5,789 nt of DNA from assembly GCA_937863195.1 (NCBI GenBank), contig CALMET010000018.1, positions 1-5,789 on the forward strand, in the 5' to 3' direction. The notes beneath the pieces were generated by a model. The model did not search any database and was not told where the DNA came from. It saw nothing but the letters and a program-made list of their open reading frames with translations. The translations under genes and the position numbers were made by a program. The stretch comes from an uncultured bacterium (lineage in GTDB: Bacteria; Patescibacteria; ABY1; SG8-24; 2-12-FULL-60-25). Positions 1-5,686 of the stretch are shown here, in pieces (within the stretch, counting starts at the first letter, position 1; every line of letters begins with the position of its first letter).

Positions 1-283
1 TAAATAAATGTCCCAAGTCTTTCCAACCGGGGTTAAAGCTGTGAATGAGTTGAATTTTCTTCTCGCGTCTCCAAGTTTTTAGCTCGGTTTCGCGTTTAAT
101 GGCATTGTTGATGTACTGATGTTTTTCATAGTAAACAAGTTGATGACATAGATGCCTGCCAGAATACCCAGCGTTAGGTTTACGGTGTTCCAATAAGCGA
201 CGCGCAAGACTGTTAGTTACCCCGATATACAGAACGCCGTTCGCACTCGAAAGGATATATACCCAATAGACGTGATATCTCAT
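1..283 (-). CDS. GIY-YIG nuclease domain protein (YhbQ/UPF0213-like), 3' end outside window
   Basis: A minus-strand frame open from ATG at 283 to the window edge gives 94 residues with no stop. Visible landmarks are VYI at 8-10 and LYIGV at 18-22 (the GIY and YIG strands), the arginine pair R28/R29 and H33. A helix AIKRETELK at 61-69 carries the probable metal-binding glutamate (E65), followed by WRREKK and the family-typical ending NPGWKDL at 84-90. Single-domain members are usually about 80-100 residues, so only a few codons should be missing. Members of this superfamily cut DNA or RNA through a divalent metal, but the role of these tiny stand-alone forms is mostly unknown; a nucleic-acid repair or processing role is inference. 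GGGG a few bases before the ATG is a weak ribosome binding site. It is divergent from the epimerase gene. Confidence 0.88.
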   Translation of the reverse strand, partial: MRYHVYWVYILSSANGVLYIGVTNSLARRLLEHRKPNAGYSGRHLCHQLVYYEKHQYINNAIKRETELKTWRREKKIQLIHSFNPGWKDLGHLF

Positions 284-320
284 GTAATACCCCGTTCCAT
301 AGATTAATGCAGGGCGTCAA

Positions 321-411
321 TGTCTCACGTTGTTCGACATGACAAGGGTTGGGCCCCACCCCCTACCCGCAAAAGAGCTACGCTCTTTGTCATGTCGAGC
401 AATGCGAGACA
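321..411. repeat. 91-bp imperfect palindrome with 25-bp arms (REP/MITE-like)
   Basis: The arm at 321-345 matches the reverse complement of 387-411 at 22 of 25 positions, including an unbroken 12-bp block (TCGACATGACAA). As RNA, two of the three differences become G-U wobbles. The 41-nt interior holds a G/C-rich stretch (346-369) and a perfect 7-bp hairpin with a 3-nt loop (372-388, AAAGAGC TAC GCTCTTT) that shares two bases with the right arm. There is no open frame of interest and no T-run suited to termination on either strand. It lies between two divergent genes, so it is not an ordinary terminator. It resembles the dispersed palindromic intergenic repeats of many bacterial genomes. That it is dispersed is inference, because only one copy is in the window. 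Confidence 0.7.
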
Positions 412-455
412 CGGCTCGACGTCAGATTGTTTATCTGTTGAAATCACCGTGATTT

Positions 456-1409
456 ATGTCGACCTACCTCGTCACCGGCGCCGCTGGCTTCATCGCTTCA
501 CATACCTGCGAAGCACTATTGAAAAAAGGTCATCGTGTAGTTGGGGTCGATAATTTTGACCCCTACTATTCGCGTGAACTAAAAGAAGCAAATCTTGCTG
601 CTATTCGTAATGCAGGGGATGAGTTTACCTTTTACGAAGGTGATCTCGCTGATGCTGAATTCGTCAAAATACTTTTTGAAAAAGAGCGTCCAGAGACGGT
701 GATCCATCTTGCAGCAAAAGCAGGTGTTCGTCCGAGTATTGAAGATCCTGCTGGGTATGTGAGAGCAAATATTTTGGCATCGCAAATTCTTTTGAACCAA
801 GCGACGAAGTCTCGTGTAAAGCGTTTTGTGATGGCTTCGAGTAGTTCGGTCTACGGCAATTCACCGGTGGTTCCTTTTTCTGAAACGCATGATGTAAATC
901 AGCAAATTTCTCCATATGCGGCGACAAAGCGCGCAGGTGAGCTTATCGCGTACGCACATCACCACCTCACAAAGCTACCGATTGCGAACTTGCGTTTCTT
1001 TACGGTCTTTGGCCCACGCCAGCGCCCTGATCTTGCGATTCAGAAATTTTTAAAACTTGTCTCAGAAGAAAAACCTATTCCATTTTTTGGCGACGGATCG
1101 ACAAGCCGTGACTACACATTTATCGATGATATTGTCGCAGGTATTTTATCTGCCGCAGACCGTATCGAAGAACATGGATATCGTATTTGGAATCTCGGCG
1201 GCTCATCGCCTGTTTCGCTTTCAGAAATGGTCGCAACCATCGGCGAGGTCGTTGGCAAAGAACCCATCCTAGATAAAAAACCCATGCAACCAGGCGACGT
1301 AGAACGCACCTTCGCTGATCTTACACGTTCTGAAAAAGAGCTTGGTTATAAACCAACGACAAGTTTGAAGGAGGGGATCAAAAAGCAGTGGGACTCGTTG
1401 ACAAAATAG
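456..1409 (+). CDS. NAD-dependent sugar-nucleotide epimerase/dehydratase (UDP-glucuronate 4-epimerase-like)
   Basis: This 317-residue extended short-chain dehydrogenase probably inverts or dehydrates a UDP-sugar in the cytoplasm to supply cell-surface glycan precursors. Seen: Rossmann motif TGAAGFIA at 7-14, acidic D32 after the second strand (NAD preference), HLAAKAGVRPS at 84-94, SSSSVYG at 128-134, catalytic YAATK (Y154, K158), RFFTVFGPRQRPDLA at 180-194 and SRDYTFIDD at 217-225. The DNFDPYY segment (32-38) and the GPRxRPD block resemble UDP-glucuronate 4-epimerases more than classical GalE, but substrate cannot be fixed by reading. One oddity is that the third glycine of TGxxGxxG is alanine (A14). 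The length is normal for the family. ATG at 456 is chosen because the Rossmann strand begins at residue 4; no clear ribosome binding site precedes it. It stands alone, without visible glycosyltransferase neighbours. Confidence 0.93.
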   Translation: MSTYLVTGAAGFIASHTCEALLKKGHRVVGVDNFDPYYSRELKEANLAAIRNAGDEFTFYEGDLADAEFVKILFEKERPETVIHLAAKAGVRPSIEDPAGYVRANILASQILLNQATKSRVKRFVMASSSSVYGNSPVVPFSETHDVNQQISPYAATKRAGELIAYAHHHLTKLPIANLRFFTVFGPRQRPDLAIQKFLKLVSEEKPIPFFGDGSTSRDYTFIDDIVAGILSAADRIEEHGYRIWNLGGSSPVSLSEMVATIGEVVGKEPILDKKPMQPGDVERTFADLTRSEKELGYKPTTSLKEGIKKQWDSLTK

Positions 1410-1424
1410 GTATTTCGTTATAAC
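1398..1424 (+). promoter_or_regulatory. Candidate promoter for the membrane/coiled-coil gene pair
   Basis: A perfect TTGACA (1398-1403) overlaps the last codons of the epimerase gene. TATAAC (1419-1424, five of six consensus bases) follows after 15 nt, which is shorter than the ideal 17. Transcription would begin near 1431, leaving a leader of about 30 nt with a G-rich ribosome binding site. If it is active, the pair is expressed independently of the epimerase gene, and a TTG start at 1432 would sit at the very start of the RNA and is unlikely to be used. Confidence 0.4.
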
Positions 1425-1452
1425 AACTCCGTTGGTTTCGGTCTTTCACAAC

Positions 1453-1458
1453 GGGGGT
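1453..1458 (+). promoter_or_regulatory. Ribosome binding site deciding the ATG at 1462
   Basis: GGGGGT ends three bases before ATG 1462 and pairs with the 16S tail (GGAGGT-type) with one G-U wobble. It favours ATG 1462 over the in-frame TTG at 1432, which lies upstream of this site. Confidence 0.55.
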
Positions 1459-1461
1459 AGT

Positions 1462-1815
1462 ATGTCCGAACAGAAGACGCTTACAGCTGATCAGCTCATT
1501 GTTCTTTCGGGTCTCAATAAGAGTCCGAGCGAGGTTATCGCTTTGCAGCAGCCTGGCCCAATCAAGCGCCTTCGGCGGTGGTTGGATGATAGTGTGAAGC
1601 ATTACGCGCATATGCGGTTAAAAAACCTTGCTTTGGACGGAGACCTATTCGCAACCAAGTTAACGACTGTCATGGGGCTGATAAGTCTTATTCTTGGCCT
1701 GGTCATTACAACACTCTCAATAGATGGTTTTGTCGGTCTGCCGATGATAGTGACCTTCTTCTATGTATTGATTATTGTAGAGCGTAATCGAAAAATGACT
1801 CGATGTCTCTTCTGA
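1462..1815 (+). CDS. Small two-helix membrane protein, unknown function
   Basis: I do not recognise this 117-residue protein. Residues 1-66 are predicted soluble, with a polar N-terminus and a basic, Trp-containing helix around 34-54 (KRLRRWLDD at 35-43). Two hydrophobic segments follow at about 67-87 and 90-106, separated by a short SIDGF turn, so a membrane hairpin is likely. A short basic tail (ERNRKMTRCLF) ends the protein. By the positive-inside rule, both termini are probably cytoplasmic. The stop lies 13 bp inside the next gene, and the last six residues look arbitrary. In the -1 frame, the AAAAA run at 1791-1795 would join it directly to the downstream coiled-coil protein. It may therefore be the N-terminal part of one longer membrane-anchored coiled-coil protein. 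Confidence 0.7.
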   Translation: MSEQKTLTADQLIVLSGLNKSPSEVIALQQPGPIKRLRRWLDDSVKHYAHMRLKNLALDGDLFATKLTTVMGLISLILGLVITTLSIDGFVGLPMIVTFFYVLIIVERNRKMTRCLF

Positions 1816-2582
1816 GTCATGCCGCGTTTTATGTTCGAAATCTCGTTCTTTCGCCGTTCGATATATTTCTTATCCCATGGCTCGGAGGGGCTACGCGATG
1901 GGATGATGAGGAGAAGCGGCGCATCTGGATTAAGGACGATCGTGTTCACAGGCTTCTGATCTTCGGAAGAGAAGCCGAAGAAGAGAATGCTCAAAACACA
2001 ATAAAGAATTTGCGTGGCTACTATCTCGATGGTCTAAAACGCGTCGAAGCCGAACTCATCGGCCCCGACTCTGACTGGAGCAGGTCACTTGTTGATTTGA
2101 AAACCCGTCTCGAAAAGACAAAACAACTCAAAGAACGAATAATTGCTCGTATTCAGCACGCAAAAAACGCCGGTGATGACGAACGTTATGATGCGCTAGA
2201 GAACTCAAGGGCGCGACTCGTCTCAACGGAGCGCAGCTTAAATACAGCGATTAAGTCCATCAGCGACCTCATCGAAAAGACGCAGACTGAGCTGAATAAG
2301 CTACATGTGTTTGTTGATAGTGTCGGCGATATCTATCATGATATCGAGCTCATCAAAGAGGCCGATGCTTCAATGGACGCGAGTGAAGACGCGATTGATC
2401 ACGCGCAACTTCTGCAAACGCAGGCGCATGAAAAGATCTCTCGCCAACTCATGGCAGTGGCATCGGTCGTGATCGGTCACAAGCTCCTCCCGAATCCAAA
2501 GATCGAAGCGATTGACATGCCTCGCTACCTCGATGAGATCGAGCAAGCAGCATGCGCCATCGTAAAGATCGGTGAAGCCTGA
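1803..2582 (+). CDS. Coiled-coil protein of unknown function, overlaps the upstream membrane protein
   Basis: This is a 259-residue protein that I do not recognise. Residues 8-30 form a semi-hydrophobic stretch (LVLSPFDIFLIPWLGG at 15-30), possibly membrane-associated. From about residue 55 to 210 it is highly charged and helical, with heptad-like spacing of Leu, Ile and Val typical of coiled coils (for example around DLKTRLEKTKQLKERIIARI). The C-terminus (about 210-259) is a more compact helical region. No catalytic motif, cysteine cluster or nucleotide-binding loop is visible. ATG 1803 lacks a ribosome binding site, and the frame is open only from 1788. Translation therefore depends on reinitiation after the overlapping TGA at 1813, or on a frameshift from the upstream gene. 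A membrane-tethered scaffold or envelope role is inference only. It ends just before a bidirectional terminator. Confidence 0.75.
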   Translation: MSLLSHAAFYVRNLVLSPFDIFLIPWLGGATRWDDEEKRRIWIKDDRVHRLLIFGREAEEENAQNTIKNLRGYYLDGLKRVEAELIGPDSDWSRSLVDLKTRLEKTKQLKERIIARIQHAKNAGDDERYDALENSRARLVSTERSLNTAIKSISDLIEKTQTELNKLHVFVDSVGDIYHDIELIKEADASMDASEDAIDHAQLLQTQAHEKISRQLMAVASVVIGHKLLPNPKIEAIDMPRYLDEIEQAACAIVKIGEA

Positions 2583-2585
2583 ATC

Positions 2586-2625
2586 AAAAACCCCCGAGAT
2601 GAACTCATCTTCGGGGGTGTTTTGT
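2586..2625. terminator. Bidirectional intrinsic terminator between convergent genes
   Basis: CCCCCGAGATGA (2591-2602) pairs with TCATCTTCGGGGG (2605-2617), with one bulged A and a two-base loop. An A-T pair at 2590/2618 extends the stem. TGTTTTGTT follows on the plus strand. The AAAAA at 2586-2590 gives a T-run on the minus strand. It therefore serves both the coiled-coil gene and trigger factor, whose stop codon touches its right edge. Confidence 0.88.
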
Positions 2626-3914
2626 TACTCAATACACTTTGCTTTCAAAATTTCGATGGTCTTGCGATTGCGCATTTGAATCGAAACATATTCACGGTAC
2701 TCTGGAGAGATAACACGCTCACGAGTAGCAGCATCATCAGCAGGCACAGATTCAAGAATGGTATCAACTTCAGCGTCGATTTCTTCTTCGGTAACATCGA
2801 CACCTTCTTTCAACGAAACTTCTTTGATCAAGATCGCGGTGTTAATGCGGCGAATGGCTTGCTGGATGAAATCCATCTTAAGATCGTCTTTGGATTTCTT
2901 AATGGACGAGAGATAGTTCTCCATGGTCATACCCTGTTCTTCGATACCGTGCTCGAGTTCTTTCATCATGCGGTTCACTTCTTCATTGATGAGAACATCA
3001 GGCACTTCGCCAAACGAAGATGCGTCAACGAGTTTTTCTAACATGGCGATCTCGGCGGTTTCAGCAGCGCGCGATTCAGTTTCTTTTACGAGATTTTCTT
3101 TCAACTTCGAGCGAAGCTCGGTAATGCTCTCAAGGCCATAGGCTTTGGCAAATTCGTCATTTGCCGTTGGCATTTTGCGTTCAAAGACGCCCTTGGTTTT
3201 GGTAATGAATTTAATCTCTTTGCCAGCCAAGTGCTTTTGATAGTGGTTTTCAGGAAACGGCAATTCGAAGGTTTTTTCTTCGCCTTCTTTGAGGCCAACC
3301 AACTGTTCTGCCATGCCAGGGATATAGTGAGGCTCGTTCAAGTAGACGCGATAGTCCGCACCCTTGCCGCCTTCGAGTGTGACGTTGTTGTGCAACATTT
3401 CCATATCGATCATCACCATATCTTCGAGTGTGGCAGCGCGTTCAACCTTGATATCTTCGGCACGCATTTTACGCATCTGATCAATCGCTTCTTCTACCTG
3501 CGCTTCGTTTACTTCGCTTGCAGTCTTTTTAACCTTGCCGTCCTTATAGTCAGCGAGCTTATTGATCGTTGGGACGATCGAGACCGTCGTGGTGAATTTA
3601 ATCGTTTGACCAGGTGTTAAAGCGTCAACGGCAATCGTTGGTGAACCGACCGTATTCAATTTTTCAGCAAGAACGGTTTTAACATAGGCAGCACGAACGA
3701 TGCGCTCGATACCGGTTTCAAGAATGGCCATTTCGCCATGTGCGCGCTTAATATCTTCATAGGTAGCATGGCCTGGACGAAAGCCCGGCAAAGGTTTTGC
3801 CTTCGAAATGTCTTTAGCAGCCTCTTCGAGATAAGGAAGAGCTTCATCCCAAGTAACTTCAAAGGTGATTTGGACCTGCGCTTTTGGCAGGAGGGTGGTC
3901 TTGGACGTAGGCAT
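2625..3914 (-). CDS. tig: Trigger factor, ribosome-associated chaperone/peptidyl-prolyl isomerase
   Basis: This 429-residue protein has the length and three-part layout of trigger factor, which binds the ribosome near protein L23 and shields nascent chains. Residues 1-110 are the ribosome-binding tail, with the signature loop GFRPGHAT at 44-51. About 150-235 is the FKBP-type isomerase domain (YIPGMAEQLVGLKEGEEKTF and the GKEIKF strand). The rest, about 240-429, is the helical chaperone body with its arms. The signature loop is variant: the common form is GFRxGKxP, while here K is H and P is T. ATG 3914 is chosen over the in-frame TTG at 3953 because it places GFR at position 44, as in well-studied homologues, and because the TTG is part of a promoter -35 box. 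There are no clpP or clpX neighbours. It converges on the coiled-coil gene. Confidence 0.96.
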   Translation of the reverse strand: MPTSKTTLLPKAQVQITFEVTWDEALPYLEEAAKDISKAKPLPGFRPGHATYEDIKRAHGEMAILETGIERIVRAAYVKTVLAEKLNTVGSPTIAVDALTPGQTIKFTTTVSIVPTINKLADYKDGKVKKTASEVNEAQVEEAIDQMRKMRAEDIKVERAATLEDMVMIDMEMLHNNVTLEGGKGADYRVYLNEPHYIPGMAEQLVGLKEGEEKTFELPFPENHYQKHLAGKEIKFITKTKGVFERKMPTANDEFAKAYGLESITELRSKLKENLVKETESRAAETAEIAMLEKLVDASSFGEVPDVLINEEVNRMMKELEHGIEEQGMTMENYLSSIKKSKDDLKMDFIQQAIRRINTAILIKEVSLKEGVDVTEEEIDAEVDTILESVPADDAATRERVISPEYREYVSIQMRNRKTIEILKAKCIE

Positions 3915-3924
3915 AGATGGCCGG

Positions 3925-3953
3925 ATACTAGGCGAAATGGCGTATTTCGTCAA
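3925..3953 (-). promoter_or_regulatory. Promoter of trigger factor, predicting a near-leaderless mRNA
   Basis: Read on the minus strand, TTGACG (3953-3948) is followed by exactly 17 nt and TAGTAT (3930-3925). Ten bases, CCGGCCATCT, then lead into ATG 3914. With a normal start about 7 nt after the -10 box, the leader is only about 4 nt and has no Shine-Dalgarno site. The same spacing and the same GCCATCTATG occur before ychF. The match to consensus is five of six at -35 and four of six at -10. Confidence 0.65.
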
Positions 3954-3954
3954 T

Positions 3955-4004
3955 CAGAAAACCCCGTACTCGAGCCTAGAGAATATGGCAGCAAGTAGGG
4001 GGTT
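3955..4004 (-). terminator. Weak intrinsic terminator after the 139-residue gene
   Basis: On the minus strand, AACCCCCTACT (4004-3994) pairs with AGTACGGGGTT (3970-3960) at 10 of 11 positions. The loop is about 23 nt and TTCTG follows the stem. The long loop and short T-run make it weaker than the other terminators here. It ends just before the trigger factor -35 box, so it would insulate that promoter from readthrough. Confidence 0.5.
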
Positions 4005-4009
4005 CTGGG

Positions 4010-4429
4010 TCAGTGTGGGGCGAAGTTCGCCGGCGGGCCAAGGGGCTTGAGGATGGTAACAACTCGATCCTTCTTTCGAGCCTCTTTTGAAAGCGCATCG
4101 AAGGCGGGGTCGTTGGGACTGAGCTTGAAGTCTTCATCGATGGCGTAGCGTCCTGCATTGATGATGAGCATCAAGATCCCATCCGTAACTTCAGCGTAAG
4201 GTGCGGTATTGAGGGGTTGTCTACCGAATGACAGGCCTTTGTCCGCATAGGATCCCTTAGAATCCGTTAGATAGCAGAGCTTTTTGAGCCCGCGGTACTC
4301 ATCAGTGCCGGGTGGTGCGTACGAGAGAAATCTCACCCTGATAACGCTTTCATCGTTGAGGATGATAACCACCAGGCGTCCGTCGCTTGGGCACTTATAG
4401 GGCATTCCTGTGCTAAATGTAAACGGCAT
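4010..4429 (-). CDS. Hypothetical soluble protein, 139 residues
   Basis: I do not recognise a family. The protein has no signal peptide or membrane segment. It looks like a small beta-rich domain: strands around LVVIILND (19-26) and VIRVRFLSYA (29-38), a polar central part with several Gly and Tyr residues, then DGILMLIINAGRYAIDEDF (83-101). A charged helix (ALSKEARKKD) and a final strand VVTILKPLG follow. Two cysteines (C13, C52) are not arranged as a metal site. The start is well supported: GGAGGT (4439-4434) lies 5 nt before ATG 4429, the best ribosome binding site in the window. That is unlike its neighbours trigger factor and ychF, which lack one, so it may be translated differently or have been acquired separately. 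It is transcribed toward trigger factor but has its own promoter and a terminator-like hairpin. Confidence 0.75.
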   Translation of the reverse strand: MPFTFSTGMPYKCPSDGRLVVIILNDESVIRVRFLSYAPPGTDEYRGLKKLCYLTDSKGSYADKGLSFGRQPLNTAPYAEVTDGILMLIINAGRYAIDEDFKLSPNDPAFDALSKEARKKDRVVTILKPLGPPANFAPH

Positions 4430-4433
4430 CTAG

Positions 4434-4459
4434 ACCTCCGGCCACACCTCAGCATAATA
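4434..4459 (-). promoter_or_regulatory. Candidate -10 box and Shine-Dalgarno of the 139-residue gene
   Basis: On the minus strand, TATTAT (4459-4454) matches five of six bases of the -10 consensus and GGAGGT (4439-4434) is a strong ribosome binding site. Transcription from this box would give a leader of about 15-20 nt containing that site. No good -35 hexamer is present at 16-18 nt, so the promoter is tentative. Confidence 0.4.
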
Positions 4460-4483
4460 AAAGCTCAATGTAAAGCGAAAGGC

Positions 4484-4512
4484 TTGTATTATCACCAAAA
4501 AACCGCTACGCT
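4484..4512 (+). promoter_or_regulatory. Candidate promoter of ychF, same layout as trigger factor
   Basis: TTGTAT (4484-4489), a 17-nt spacer and TACGCT (4507-4512) are followed by CGCGCCATCT and ATG 4523. Hexamers taken alone are weak (TACGCT has three consensus bases), but spacer, distance to ATG and the GCCATCTATG junction are identical to trigger factor. The alternative is TATTAT (4487-4492) as the -10 box, giving a leader of about 24 nt without a ribosome binding site and without a clear -35 box. Confidence 0.45.
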
Positions 4513-4522
4513 CGCGCCATCT

Positions 4523-5605
4523 ATGGCTCTCCAAATCGGTATCGTCGGTCTCCCGAATGTCGGCAAATCCACCATGTTTAGTGCAATCACCAAAAAGCAG
4601 GTCGATTGCGCCAACTACCCATTCTGTACGATCGACCCGAATGTCGGTGTTGTTGAGGTACCAGACGAACGTCTCGCGGTGCTTTCAAAAATGAGCGGCA
4701 GCAAAAAACTTGTCCCGACCATTATCGAATTCGTTGATATCGCCGGTCTTGTTAAAGGTGCGGCCGAAGGCCAAGGCCTTGGTAATAAGTTTTTGGCGAA
4801 TATCCGTGAGACGGACGCGATCGCGCAGGTGGTACGCGCTTTTGATAATAACGATATTTTGCACGTCGACGGCTCAATTAATCCTGCACGTGATGCAGAC
4901 ACGATTAATACCGAACTTGCTCTTGCTGATCTTGAGCAGCTCATCAAACGTGATCAAACACTTGAGAAGCAAATGAAGAGCGGCAAGACTAAAGACATGG
5001 AGCTTGAGCTCGCGCTCGTGAAAAAAGCCATCGTTGAATTGAACGGCGGCACCATGCTTCGCGATCTTGAATGGTCCGACGAAGAACGTGCCATCATGAA
5101 GCATCTTCATCTGCTCACCTTAAAGCCCATGCTCTATGTGGTGAACGTGAGCGAAGAGCAGTTGCAAGACGGTAGCTGGAAGGATCGCACAACAGATCTA
5201 AAAGGCTTACTTGTACCTGTTTGCGTAAAGCTTGAATCCGAATTGATGAATGTTGAAGGCGATGAGAAGAAAGAATTACTAGAGATGGCCGGCCAAACAC
5301 AGTCAGGTCTCGATCTCTTAATCAAAGAATCTTATCGCTTGCTTGGTCTGATCACCTATCTCACAACGGGTGAAGTTGAAACGCGTGCATGGACGGTAAA
5401 AGTTGGTACCAAAGCTCCACAAGCGGCCGGCGTCATTCACACGGATTTTGAAAAGAATTTCATTCGTGTAGAAGTTACGTCTTATGAAGACTATGTCCGT
5501 GAAGGTGGTGAAGCGGCGTGTCGCGCTAAAGGCCTCACGCGTGTCGAAGGCAAAGACTATGTGATGCAAGATGGTGATGTGTGTTACTTCAGAGTTGGTG
5601 CCTAG
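4523..5605 (+). CDS. ychF: YchF/Obg-family ribosome-binding ATPase
   Basis: This 360-residue protein has the normal length of YchF, the universally conserved P-loop protein that binds ribosomes and prefers ATP over GTP. Seen: P-loop GLPNVGKST at 9-17, switch I NYPFCTIDPN at 31-40, DIAGLVKGA at 72-80 and NVSE at 208-211. The last replaces the NKxD guanine motif, the YchF hallmark explaining ATP use. A helical coiled-coil insertion sits between about 130 and 180. The C-terminal TGS domain (about 273-360) includes TKAPQAAGVIHTDFEK and EGKDYVMQDGDV. ATG 4523 is chosen because MALQIGIVGLPN is the standard N-terminus. The in-frame TTG at 4484 adds 13 residues not found in the family and lies in the presumed -35 box. 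There is no Shine-Dalgarno site. The TAG stop is part of the downstream palindrome. Confidence 0.97.
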   Translation: MALQIGIVGLPNVGKSTMFSAITKKQVDCANYPFCTIDPNVGVVEVPDERLAVLSKMSGSKKLVPTIIEFVDIAGLVKGAAEGQGLGNKFLANIRETDAIAQVVRAFDNNDILHVDGSINPARDADTINTELALADLEQLIKRDQTLEKQMKSGKTKDMELELALVKKAIVELNGGTMLRDLEWSDEERAIMKHLHLLTLKPMLYVVNVSEEQLQDGSWKDRTTDLKGLLVPVCVKLESELMNVEGDEKKELLEMAGQTQSGLDLLIKESYRLLGLITYLTTGEVETRAWTVKVGTKAPQAAGVIHTDFEKNFIRVEVTSYEDYVREGGEAACRAKGLTRVEGKDYVMQDGDVCYFRVGA

Positions 5606-5617
5606 ATCCATCCCCAA

Positions 5618-5646
5618 CCCCTTCCTTTCGCAAGGAAGGGGCTTTT
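5618..5646 (+). terminator. Intrinsic terminator of ychF
   Basis: CCCCTTCCTT (5618-5627) and AAGGAAGGGG (5632-5641) form a perfect 10-bp stem with loop TCGC. C and then TTTT (5643-5646) follow. It lies 12 nt after the ychF stop codon. Confidence 0.92.
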
Positions 5647-5652
5647 ATAACC

Positions 5653-5676
5653 AAAACCCTCCTTGCGAAAGGAGGG
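5653..5676 (-). terminator. Intrinsic terminator of the minus-strand edge gene
   Basis: On the minus strand, CCCTCCTT (5676-5669), loop TCGC and AAGGAGGG (5664-5657) form a perfect 8-bp stem followed directly by TTTT (5656-5653). It mirrors the ychF terminator. Confidence 0.9.
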
Positions 5677-5686
5677 CAGGGTGGAT

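Noticed and set aside
284..320. Promoter for the GIY-YIG gene using TTGACG at 320-315 (minus)
   Set aside because: The -35-like hexamer is good, but no -10-like box lies 15-19 nt downstream; the nearest (TATTAC) is 25 nt away.
320..553. Plus-strand open frame of 77 codons starting in the palindrome
   Set aside because: It covers the palindrome and overlaps the epimerase start in another frame. The product is Arg/His-rich with no family resemblance, and there is no ribosome binding site.
1432..1461. TTG start at 1432 for the small membrane protein
   Set aside because: It lies at the predicted transcription start and upstream of the G-rich ribosome binding site that serves ATG 1462.
1791..1797. 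Canonical slippery heptamer at the gene overlap
   Set aside because: The run AAAAATG re-pairs poorly in the second codon after a -1 shift, so it is not a classical programmed site. The frameshift idea is kept only as one of several explanations.
2622..3041. Plus-strand frames opposite trigger factor (also 2923-3141 and 3231-3620)
   Set aside because: They are antisense shadows of a confidently identified gene, with Phe/His-rich low-complexity products typical of reversed coding sequence.
4615..5110. Minus-strand frames opposite ychF (also 5115-5617)
   Set aside because: They are shadows of ychF with no start signals or recognisable domains.
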